Origin: Clostridiales bacterium
GTDB lineage: Bacteria > Bacillota > Clostridia > Christensenellales > Aristaeellaceae
Reading direction: 5' to 3'
Length of the DNA: 16,600 bases
Assembly (NCBI GenBank): GCA_004556985.1
Contig: SFFC01000045.1
Span: 1-16,600 of the forward strand
In this document: piece by piece, positions 8,201 to 13,998 of the stretch
How the letters are laid out: each line of letters opens with the position of its first letter
Position numbering within the stretch: position 1 is the first letter of the stretch
Position numbers and translations under genes: made by a program
The notes under the pieces: model-generated
Database searches by the model: none
Told to the model about the DNA's origin: nothing
Seen by the model: only the letters and a program-made list of their open reading frames with translations

Positions 8201-8913
8201 GCCTCCGCGTAATGCGCCGGGCCGCCCGGCCGGCGGCAGAGCGCGAGCGTCTCCTCCGCGGACGCGCAGAGGCCGCCCAGCGCCGTCTGCGCGTCCGCGA
8301 GCAGCAGCTGCACAGCCGGGCTTTCGCCCAGCGTCTGCGCGTCCGCTCCGCAGGCCGCGACGGCCCCGTCGAGCCAGCCCCAGGGATCGGGCCGCGTCAT
8401 CATGAAGCGGCGCAGGCTCCCGGCCAGGTCGGCAAGCTCCTCCTGCGTATAGCAGGCGTCCGCCGCCAGGAAGGCCTCGCTGCCGACCTCGTAGCAGCTG
8501 TAGAGCGCGTCCTCCATCGCCTGCGCGCCCAGCACGCCGCATTCCTGCTCGTCCGCGATGCGGAAGGCCGGGTCGAGCCCCAGCGCCTGAAAGTTCTCGC
8601 GCAGCAGATTGCCGCAGAACCTGTGCAGTGTCGAGATGCTCGCCCGGGAGAGCGCCATCGCCTGCTCGCCCATCGCCGGATCGTCAAGCGCCGCGCGGCT
8701 GAGCGCCTCGCCGATGCGCAGGCGCATCTCTCCCGCCGCCGCGTTGGTAAACGTCACCACGAGCATCTGCTCGACCGGGCATCCCTCGCGCACGAGCGAC
8801 ACGATCCGCTCCACGAGCACGGCCGTCTTGCCCGAGCCCGCCGCCGCACAGACGATCAGGCTGTGCCCCCTGTCCGTAATCGCGTCCCGCTGCTCTCTCG
8901 TCCACTCCGGCAT
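5293..8913 (-). CDS. addA: ATP-dependent helicase/nuclease subunit AddA
   Basis: A 1206-residue UvrD/Rep-family helicase fused to a RecB-type nuclease. In complex with AddB it resects double-strand breaks for RecA-dependent repair. Helicase motifs appear in order: Walker A AAAGSGKT (23-30), motif II FVDEYQD (379-385), GDVKQSIYRFRQAEP (407-421), QRNFRS (445-450), then THKSKGLEFP and YVAMTRARERL in the second half. The C-terminal nuclease has GVIDCCF (1139-1145), DYKTD (1155-1159) and QLELY (1174-1178), so D1142, D1155, K1157 and Q1174 are intact. Length matches the family. The start at 8913 has GGAGGG 8 nt upstream. Residues 526-543 hold an in-frame DGLPG repeat in a variable linker after motif IV. 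addB is usually adjacent but is absent here; the upstream neighbour is a divergent regulator gene. Confidence 0.96.
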   Translation of the reverse strand: MPEWTREQRDAITDRGHSLIVCAAAGSGKTAVLVERIVSLVREGCPVEQMLVVTFTNAAAGEMRLRIGEALSRAALDDPAMGEQAMALSRASISTLHRFCGNLLRENFQALGLDPAFRIADEQECGVLGAQAMEDALYSCYEVGSEAFLAADACYTQEELADLAGSLRRFMMTRPDPWGWLDGAVAACGADAQTLGESPAVQLLLADAQTALGGLCASAEETLALCRRPGGPAHYAEACAQDAALLSDLIEAAGRGYMPLRAALTEVRYAALGRKKKGDVFDEALAETVKARRDALKKAVRELAGSFAPTLEEAAEDLQMTRAPLEGLAELVRTYDALYGAAKRRRGVLDFDDLEHGALEALAHPEVRAALRARYRYVFVDEYQDSSAIQEAILGSFAREDGQFLVGDVKQSIYRFRQAEPQLFLRKAARYDSEAEESARRIDLQRNFRSRANVLAGVNAVFSRIMRREATEIEYDAREALIPGLPARADDPPLELHLIYKTGEEQDAAAGVDDASDEAQSAAREDGLPGDGLPGDGLPGDGLPDERELAAVEREAQIAAARINALVGTTFYDAKQGRERPLGYRDMAVLMRVARGSAPLAADVLAGAGIPVFCDAGEGYFDMPEIRAMMALLTAIDNGAKDEALLAALKGPALGLEDSELAAIRIHTPDARVPFHEAVRCYREEMDDALAEKLRGFEARLARWRLCVRHQGVDRLIERIYTETGFPAQAGALPGGAARQANLHLLTSRARAFVRAQGGSLHAFLAYAGRLRAGGDSMSASAIGESEDVVRIMTTHKSKGLEFPVVLVLGLGKKLGGQSLRTRLLLHAQLGVGLPCVDTALMSERDTLLRRAIRVQTAREQLAEEVRILYVAMTRARERLILIGDVGRAQPPKSFFAGGDTGSLLAMRTGLEMIAPTLAAAGAGLTIAQEEILAGDSRWQVFAHRADAAGAALRRTDEGVSRLLAVLEAEPLEDEALAALMAFDPGQGAAAVRKTSVSAVLRDEKRAAQEAAARASGEEAPPLPGERTEIVRLPRFMQEQRMTGAQIGTAFHRMMRMLDLQALRAAGDLEGEIRRQAEAMRADGVVTAQEAAAVPVRMLTALMASPLGVRMLRAGRLEREWAFTFRRTDDSGAQQLIQGVIDCCFVEDGQWVLLDYKTDSPADAAGAIARHRPQLELYAQALSQITGMPVKERLLVLVRSGLSYAV
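7283..7342. repeat. In-frame 15-bp minisatellite in addA
   Basis: Three identical copies of GGCAAACCGTCGCCC and a fourth, diverged copy. On the coding strand each unit gives the pentapeptide DGLPG or a close variant. The 15-bp unit keeps the reading frame whatever the copy number, and it falls in a Gly/Pro/acidic linker rather than in a helicase motif. Confidence 0.95.
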
Positions 8914-8945
8914 GGCTGCTTCCCTCCGCTTTTTTCTGATGGCTC

Positions 8946-8951
8946 ATTATA
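8946..8951 (-). promoter_or_regulatory. Extended -10 promoter of addA
   Basis: On the minus strand TGCTATAAT gives a perfect -10 with the TGn extension. No good -35 is seen at 16-18 bp, which fits an extended -10 promoter. The predicted start is near 8939, with a leader of about 25 nt before the ATG at 8913. Confidence 0.7.
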
Positions 8952-9006
8952 GCATACTTGGCCCGCCCGCGTCTCCCCCGGTTTTCCCGCAGATCCCCCG
9001 CCGGTC

Positions 9007-9035
9007 TTTACAGCGCCTGCTTTTTCCTGTATAAT
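9007..9035 (+). promoter_or_regulatory. Sigma-A promoter of the regulator-aminotransferase operon
   Basis: TTTACA (9007-9012), a 17-bp spacer and TATAAT (9030-9035). It diverges from the addA promoter, with the two -10 boxes about 80 bp apart. The Lrp-type product could bind this shared region (inference); I saw no convincing operator palindrome. Confidence 0.8.
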
Positions 9036-9094
9036 AGGAACGTTTACCGTCCACATCAAGCGGCTCCGGCCGGAGGTTAGAAGGAGAGACAGCC

Positions 9095-9589
9095 ATGTTT
9101 TCGACGCTGGATATGCACATTCTGGAAATTCTGTGCGAGGATGCACGGGTGACGCCGCGGGAAATCGCGGTCATGACGGGCAGCGATGAGACGCAGGTCA
9201 GCCTCGCGCTGGAGAGCCTGAAGCGCGCCGGCGTGCTCGTCGGCTATCAGACGCTGATCAACTGGGAGCGGACGGACAAGGAATTCGTCAGCGCCGTCAT
9301 CGAGGTCAACGTCCAGCCGCAGCGGGAGAAGGGCTTTGACGCCATCGCCCAGCGGATCATGCAGTATGACGAAGTCAAGTCGCTCTATCTGATGAGCGGC
9401 GCGTATGACCTGATGGTGCTCTGCGAGGCGAAGACCCTCAAGGAGCTTGCGCAGTTTGTCCACAGCCGCCTCTCCGTGATCGAGGGCGTCACCGGCACGA
9501 GCACCCATTTCATGCTCAAGACCTACAAATACGGCGGCATGATCTTCGAGGGCGGCTCGGATGACAGGCGTCAGGCGGTGATGCCCTGA
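9095..9589 (+). CDS. Lrp/AsnC family transcriptional regulator
   Basis: A 164-residue DNA-binding regulator. Residues 1-60 form the winged helix-turn-helix (LDMHILEILCEDARVTPREIA, then a recognition helix near DETQVSLALESLKRAG). Residues about 63-145 form the ligand-binding RAM domain, with the usual GAYDLMV (102-108). The N-terminus is compact, with the first helix starting almost at once. AAGGAG at 9081-9086 lies 8 nt before the ATG. The aminotransferase start overlaps its stop (TGATG), so the two are translationally coupled and probably in one transcript. Family members often respond to amino acids and control neighbouring amino-acid genes, so control of the aminotransferase and of its own promoter is likely, with an amino acid as effector. 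The specific ligand cannot be read from the sequence. Confidence 0.93.
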   Translation: MFSTLDMHILEILCEDARVTPREIAVMTGSDETQVSLALESLKRAGVLVGYQTLINWERTDKEFVSAVIEVNVQPQREKGFDAIAQRIMQYDEVKSLYLMSGAYDLMVLCEAKTLKELAQFVHSRLSVIEGVTGTSTHFMLKTYKYGGMIFEGGSDDRRQAVMP

Positions 9590-10767
9590 TGCAGTACGAC
9601 CGCATCGTCAACCCGCGGGTCGCCAGCGTGCCGCCCAGCGGCATCCGCAAGTTCTTTGACATCGTGAAGCAGATGCCCGAGGCCATCTCCCTGGGCGTCG
9701 GCGAGCCGGATTTCGTCACGCCCTGGTCCATCCGCGACGCGGCCATCGCTTCCATTGAAGAGGGGCGCACGCAGTACACCTCCAACTGGGGCCTCGAGTC
9801 GCTGCGCGAGAAGATCGCCGCCTACCTGCGCATGCGCTATCACGTCGCCTACAGCCCGGCGGACGAGATTCTCGTGACCGTCGGCGCGAGCGAGGGCATC
9901 GATCTGGCGATGCGCGCGTTGCTCTGCCCGGGCGACGAGGTGCTCATCCCCGACCCGAGCTACGTCAGCTACGCGCCCTGCGTGACCTTCGCGGGCGGCG
10001 TCGCCGTGCCGGTCGTCACGCGCGCGCAGGACTGCTTCGCCCTGACCCCCGAGGCCCTCGCCGCCGCGATCACGCCGCGCACGAAGGCGCTCATCCTGCC
10101 CTACCCCAACAACCCGACCGGCGGCGTCATGACGCAGGAGCAGCTCAAGGCCATCGCGCGCGTGCTCCGGGGCACAGACATCGTCGTCGTCTCCGACGAG
10201 ATCTACTCGGAGCTGGTCTACGACGGCCATGAGCATACGGCGTTCGCCGCCGTCGAGGACATGCGCGAGCGCACGGTCACGATCAACGGCTTCTCCAAGG
10301 CCTTCGCGATGACCGGCTGGCGCGTGGGCTACATTGCCGCGCCGCGCGAGCTGCTCGTCCCGATGTTCAAGATTCACCAGTACACGATGCTCTGCGCGTC
10401 AATTCAGGGCCAGGTGGCCGCCGACCGCGCGCTCGGCCGCGCGTTTGAGACGGGCTTTGAGGATGTGCGCACGATGGTCCGCTCCTACGACCGCCGCCGC
10501 CGGCTGATGGTCTCCAGCTTCAACGAGATGGGCCTTCCCTGCTTCGAGCCGCGGGGCGCCTTCTACGTCTTCCCCTCGATCGCCCCAACGGGCCTTTCCA
10601 GCGAGGAATTCTGCACGCGCCTGCTGGAGAGCGAGCACGTCGCGTGCGTGCCGGGCACGGCCTTCGGCGTCAGCGGCGAGGGGCATATCCGCTGCTCCTA
10701 CGCGACGAGCCTTGACAACCTCGGCAAGGCGCTCGAGCGCATTCGCGCGTTCCTTGGCGGATTGTGA
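9589..10767 (+). CDS. Class I/II PLP-dependent aminotransferase
   Basis: A 392-residue fold-type I aminotransferase of the cytoplasm. Visible family residues are the N-terminal SLGVGEPDF (34-42), NNPTG (174-178), SDEIY (202-206), the PLP lysine K237 in GFSKAFAMTGWRVGY (234-248), R245, and the C-terminal substrate-carboxylate arginine in GHIRCSYATS. This is the aspartate/alanine/aromatic aminotransferase group; which amino acid it uses is not decidable by eye. The start overlaps the regulator stop by one base (TGATG at 9587-9591) and has only a weak ribosome binding site, which supports coupled translation. A pairing of an Lrp-type regulator with an aminotransferase suggests local control of amino-acid breakdown or interconversion. 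No terminator is seen before the next promoter. Confidence 0.94.
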   Translation: MQYDRIVNPRVASVPPSGIRKFFDIVKQMPEAISLGVGEPDFVTPWSIRDAAIASIEEGRTQYTSNWGLESLREKIAAYLRMRYHVAYSPADEILVTVGASEGIDLAMRALLCPGDEVLIPDPSYVSYAPCVTFAGGVAVPVVTRAQDCFALTPEALAAAITPRTKALILPYPNNPTGGVMTQEQLKAIARVLRGTDIVVVSDEIYSELVYDGHEHTAFAAVEDMRERTVTINGFSKAFAMTGWRVGYIAAPRELLVPMFKIHQYTMLCASIQGQVAADRALGRAFETGFEDVRTMVRSYDRRRRLMVSSFNEMGLPCFEPRGAFYVFPSIAPTGLSSEEFCTRLLESEHVACVPGTAFGVSGEGHIRCSYATSLDNLGKALERIRAFLGGL

Positions 10768-10816
10768 AGCAAATGTGATGCGCGATTGAACGCCGCGTGG
10801 TAATTTCCTGAAAGGA

Positions 10817-10845
10817 TTGCGTTTTCGGGGGGCCGCGCGTATAAT
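10817..10845 (+). promoter_or_regulatory. Sigma-A promoter of the foldase lipoprotein gene
   Basis: TTGCGT (10817-10822), a 17-bp spacer and TATAAT (10840-10845). It lies about 50 bp before the start codon at 10894. Confidence 0.75.
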
Positions 10846-10893
10846 GATTGTTGATCGTAACCAGTATCTGATTCCGTATGGAGGGAAATGACC

Positions 10894-13215
10894 ATGAACA
10901 AGAAGATGCTGCTGGCGCTGCTTCTGGCGCTGGCGCTCCTGATGCTGACCGCCTGCGGCGGCACGGACAAGGTGGAAACCGTCGCCTCCACCGCCGCGCC
11001 GACGGCCGAGGCAACGGCTGAGCCGACCGCCGAGCCCACCGCCGAGCCCACCGCTAAGCCGACCGCCGAGTCGACCGCTGAGCCGACGGCTGAGCCCACC
11101 GCTGAGCCGACTGCCGAGCCGACCGCTGAGCCGACGGCTGAGCCGACCGCTGAGCCGACCGCTGAGCCCACCGAAGCGCCGGCTGAGGAGGCCGGCGAGC
11201 CCGTCGCGCTGAGCGAGGAAGACGCGCCCGCCGCCGGGGAAGCCGAAGCCGTTGAGGCCGGGGACGCCGATCCCGTGCTCGCCAGCGCGTATGAGGGCGA
11301 AATCACCGTGCGCCTCTCCGAGGTGCAGGAGGACTTCGACTCGATGCTTAAGTCCTACATGCAGTACTACGCGCAGTACGGCTACACGATGGACGAATAC
11401 GACGTCGATTTCCAGTCCTCCGTCGCGCAGGAGACCGTGCAGATGGCTCTGAGCGAGCGCATCGTCTCCCGCTATGCCGCGCAGCAGGGCTATGTGCTCA
11501 CCGAGGAGGACGACGAGGCGCTGCGCGCCCAGGCTGAGGCCTCCGTCGACAGCGTCCGAGAGTATTACGAGACCTACCTGTCCTACTACGGCTACGAGGG
11601 CGAGGAGCTCGAGCAGGCCGTCGAGGACGAGCTCGCCGCCAGCGGCTACGCCGTCGAGGCGATCTACGACAACCTGCGCCTGCAGAGCGTGATCGACTTC
11701 CTCTACGACCTCTCCACGGCTGATGTGACCGTCACCGAGGAGGAGGTCCGTGCGGCGTTTGACGCGAAAATCGCCGCGCAGAAGGAGACATACGCCGATA
11801 TCGACACCTTCATCAACGACACCCTGAACGGCGAGGACATCCTCTACACGCCGGAGGGCGTGCGCGTCGTCCAGTGCATCTTCATGGCCAAGGCCGACGG
11901 GGATGAGGCCACGCCGGACGAGGCGACCGCCGACGAAGCATCTGGCGACGAGGCGACGCCGGGCGAGCCTGTGCTCGCCCCCGCCGAGATCGCGGAGCTG
12001 AGCGGCCGCGCGAAGGCCCAGGCCGTCTCCGCGGCGATCCAGAGCGGCGCGATGAGCTTCGCCGAGGCGATGACCGCCTTCAACGAGGATTCCTCCACGC
12101 AGGAGCAGATGGAGGCCGGCTATCCGGTCGCCGAAAACAGCGCGCTCTACGGCGACGAATTCAAGAACGGCGCAATGTCCCTTGAGCAGATCGGCGACGT
12201 CACCGGCGTCATCGAGACGGACTACGGCTTCTTCATCCTCAGCTATGCGCGGGATCTGGAGAGCGGCGAGGCCGACTTCGAGGCACGCAGGGAGACGGAG
12301 ACCGCCGAAGCGCTCGAGAGCGCGAAGGACGCCGTCTTCTCCGACTACATCGACGCGATGATCGACGGGGCAAACGTGCAGATTCTGGACGCGAGCCCGC
12401 TGTACCACGTCTACGTCGGCGAGACCGTCGAGGTGACGGTCGCCTACGCGAGCGTGACCGGGGACACCGACCTTTGGGACATGCCGGAGGGCGACGCCGT
12501 GGCGCATCTCTCTGCGGGCGCGACGCTTGACGTGCTCGGCCGCATTGGCATGGACGGCGAGGAATACGCGTTCGTCGCCGTGCCCGGCACGACCTTCAAG
12601 GGCTACCTCAACACGAAGCTCATGGCGGACATGGACGAGGCCGAGGCGCTCGCGGCGGACAACACCGCGCTCTGCAAGGCGGCCATGGCCGTCGACAAGC
12701 TCCCGACCTTCACCATCGCCATGAACGACGGCTCGCTGATCTACGGCGAGCTCTACCCGGATGTCGCGCCGGAGACCGTGGGCAACTTCGTCTCCCTCGC
12801 GAGCGAGGGCTTCTATGACGGCCTGACGTTCCACCGCGTGATCCCCGGCTTCATGATCCAGGGCGGCGATCCCAACGGCGACGGCACGGGCGGCCCGGGC
12901 TACGCCATCCGTGGCGAATTCACGAACAACGGCGTCCAGAACGATCTCTCCCACACCCGCGGCGTGCTCTCCATGGCGCGCTCGAGCGCGATGGATTCCG
13001 CCGGCAGCCAATTCTTCATCATGCATGCCGACAACGACTATCTCGACGGCGATTACGCGGCCTTCGGCCTCGTGCTCGGCGGCATTGAGACGGTCGACCT
13101 GATCGCCTCCGTCCCGACCGACAGCAGCGACAAGCCGCGCAACGAGCAGGCCATGCGCACGGTCTACGTCGAGACCTACGGCAAGACCTACACCTTCACG
13201 CGCCTGGAGGACTGA
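10894..13215 (+). CDS. Lipoprotein foldase: SurA/parvulin-like region plus cyclophilin domain
   Basis: A 773-residue exported lipoprotein. A lipoprotein signal peptide ends in LTAC (lipid cysteine C21). Residues 37-92 are 14 TAEP-type tetrapeptides, a likely wall-spanning stalk. From about 130 there is a SurA/PrsA-like helical chaperone region. A parvulin-like rotamase region follows at about 322-453, interrupted by an acidic DEAT-type insert (about 335-358). An SH3-like segment lies at about 505-580. A complete cyclophilin domain (about 604-760) has FHR (646-648), GFMIQGGDP (652-660) and GSQFFI (704-709). R648, F653, M654, Q656 and F708 match the human CypA active site, while the W121 and H126 positions are both Tyr (716, 721). 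The start at 10894 is preferred because GGAGGG is 8 nt upstream; the ATG at 10888 is only 2 nt from it. It probably folds exported proteins. Activity of the parvulin part is less certain. Confidence 0.88.
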   Translation: MNKKMLLALLLALALLMLTACGGTDKVETVASTAAPTAEATAEPTAEPTAEPTAKPTAESTAEPTAEPTAEPTAEPTAEPTAEPTAEPTAEPTEAPAEEAGEPVALSEEDAPAAGEAEAVEAGDADPVLASAYEGEITVRLSEVQEDFDSMLKSYMQYYAQYGYTMDEYDVDFQSSVAQETVQMALSERIVSRYAAQQGYVLTEEDDEALRAQAEASVDSVREYYETYLSYYGYEGEELEQAVEDELAASGYAVEAIYDNLRLQSVIDFLYDLSTADVTVTEEEVRAAFDAKIAAQKETYADIDTFINDTLNGEDILYTPEGVRVVQCIFMAKADGDEATPDEATADEASGDEATPGEPVLAPAEIAELSGRAKAQAVSAAIQSGAMSFAEAMTAFNEDSSTQEQMEAGYPVAENSALYGDEFKNGAMSLEQIGDVTGVIETDYGFFILSYARDLESGEADFEARRETETAEALESAKDAVFSDYIDAMIDGANVQILDASPLYHVYVGETVEVTVAYASVTGDTDLWDMPEGDAVAHLSAGATLDVLGRIGMDGEEYAFVAVPGTTFKGYLNTKLMADMDEAEALAADNTALCKAAMAVDKLPTFTIAMNDGSLIYGELYPDVAPETVGNFVSLASEGFYDGLTFHRVIPGFMIQGGDPNGDGTGGPGYAIRGEFTNNGVQNDLSHTRGVLSMARSSAMDSAGSQFFIMHADNDYLDGDYAAFGLVLGGIETVDLIASVPTDSSDKPRNEQAMRTVYVETYGKTYTFTRLED
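11002..11172 (+). repeat. 12-bp repeats coding for a (TAEP)n stalk
   Basis: About fourteen 12-bp units close to ACCGCTGAGCCG, coding for TAEP with variants TAEA, TAKP and TAES near the 5' end. Synonymous third-base changes differ between units, and the last units are the most uniform, which suggests recent slippage or unequal exchange there. Pro/Thr/Glu-rich stalks are common in wall-spanning lipoproteins. Confidence 0.92.
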
Positions 13216-13227
13216 TTCCCGCGATGC

Positions 13228-13259
13228 CGCCCCCTCCCTTCGGGGAGGGGGCGTTTTTT
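13228..13259 (+). terminator. Intrinsic terminator of the foldase lipoprotein gene
   Basis: A perfect 11-bp stem CGCCCCCTCCC / GGGAGGGGGCG with a TTCG tetraloop and T6, 12 bp after the stop codon. Confidence 0.97.
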
Positions 13260-13379
13260 GCTGTTCCCGGCTTGCCGCGCCTTGTCCGAAATTGACAAAC
13301 CATCACCCTTCCCTCTGGAAAAAACACCGAAATCGTCATTTTGTCGCATTTTTCTCTATTCAAAACGTCAACACAGGCG

Positions 13380-13385
13380 TATAAT
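13380..13385 (+). promoter_or_regulatory. -10 element upstream of the 174-residue protein gene
   Basis: A perfect TATAAT 31 bp before the ATG at 13417. The hexamer 17 bp upstream (TATTCA) is a weak -35; TTCAAA at 13359-13364 is closer to consensus but gives a 15-bp spacer. The rest of 13260-13379 is AT-richer intergenic DNA with nothing else recognised. Confidence 0.55.
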
Positions 13386-13416
13386 GACGGAGATTTATAC
13401 TAAGGCAGGTTGAAGC

Positions 13417-13941
13417 ATGGAACCCAAGGCGCTCCTCTCCCGCGCGCTTCAGGCGCTCTCGGGAACCTACGACATCACGCTCGATGCGCAGATCCTCTCC
13501 CGGAGGGTCGACGCGTTGGCGCAGCTTCGCGCATACAATTCCAAATATGTCCTGAGCAAAAAGCATGTACTCTGGCAGGCCAACGCCTTTGAGCATGCGC
13601 TTTTTCTCTGTGCGGACAGCCTCTCGGAGGAAACCGCCCGCGATTGGTTCACCTTTTTAACCCAGGAGGCGGAGCCGGAGCTCGTTCATCCCGGAAAGCC
13701 CTGCCCCGACGAGGGGCACATGTACACCGATCTCACCCTCATCTTCTTGTACAAGGACGTTCAGGAGGATGCCCGGCGCTTCATCCGCCGCGCGAAATTC
13801 ACGAAGAACTACCGCTTTTCCCTCCGCGGCTGGGCTTCGGCGCGCCTGCTGGCCGTCGACCTGTCCCGCGGCGCCATCGTGACCAACGCCGCCGCAAAGG
13901 AGCTGCGTCCGCTCTTCACGAAGCTCATCAAAGACGCATGA
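13417..13941 (+). CDS. Unrecognised soluble protein, 174 residues
   Basis: I do not recognise this family. The product is soluble by appearance, with no signal peptide or membrane helix. The N-terminal half is helical (ALLSRALQALSG, RRVDALAQLRAYNSK). A middle part has HALFLCADSLSEE and DWFTFLTQEAE. A central segment, HPGKPCPDEGHMYTDLTLIF, looks conserved in character. A basic C-terminal part has RRFIRRAKFTKNYRFSLRGWASAR and ends in an AAKELRPLFTKLIKDA helix. It has two cysteines and no ATPase, helix-turn-helix or zinc motif. The start has a modest AAGGCAGG site about 8 nt upstream and a TATAAT box. A weak hairpin and then cstA follow 57 bp later on the same strand, so partial co-transcription is possible. 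Confidence 0.85.
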   Translation: MEPKALLSRALQALSGTYDITLDAQILSRRVDALAQLRAYNSKYVLSKKHVLWQANAFEHALFLCADSLSEETARDWFTFLTQEAEPELVHPGKPCPDEGHMYTDLTLIFLYKDVQEDARRFIRRAKFTKNYRFSLRGWASARLLAVDLSRGAIVTNAAAKELRPLFTKLIKDA

Positions 13942-13943
13942 TC

Positions 13944-13963
13944 CACCCGGGCTCCGGGTGTTT
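13944..13963 (+). terminator. Weak terminator-like hairpin before cstA
   Basis: CACCCGG / CCGGGTG, 7 bp with a GCT loop, followed by only TTT. It starts 2 bp after the stop of the 174-residue protein gene. It may end or reduce transcription into cstA. No separate cstA promoter is evident in the remaining 35 bp. Confidence 0.5.
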
Positions 13964-13998
13964 CAGAAATCTACGCAAGACATAGAGGAGAGAGAAAC

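Noticed and set aside
4999..8952. A 1317-codon open frame on the plus strand opposite addA
   Set aside because: It is Arg/Ala/His-rich with no recognisable domain, starts in the mgtE leader and mirrors a clearly real gene. GC-rich codon use on the coding strand removes stops from the opposite frame.
10399..13026. An 875-codon minus-strand frame opposite the foldase lipoprotein and the aminotransferase end
   Set aside because: Low-complexity Arg/Gly/His/Val composition, no ribosome binding site, and it is antisense to two well-supported genes.
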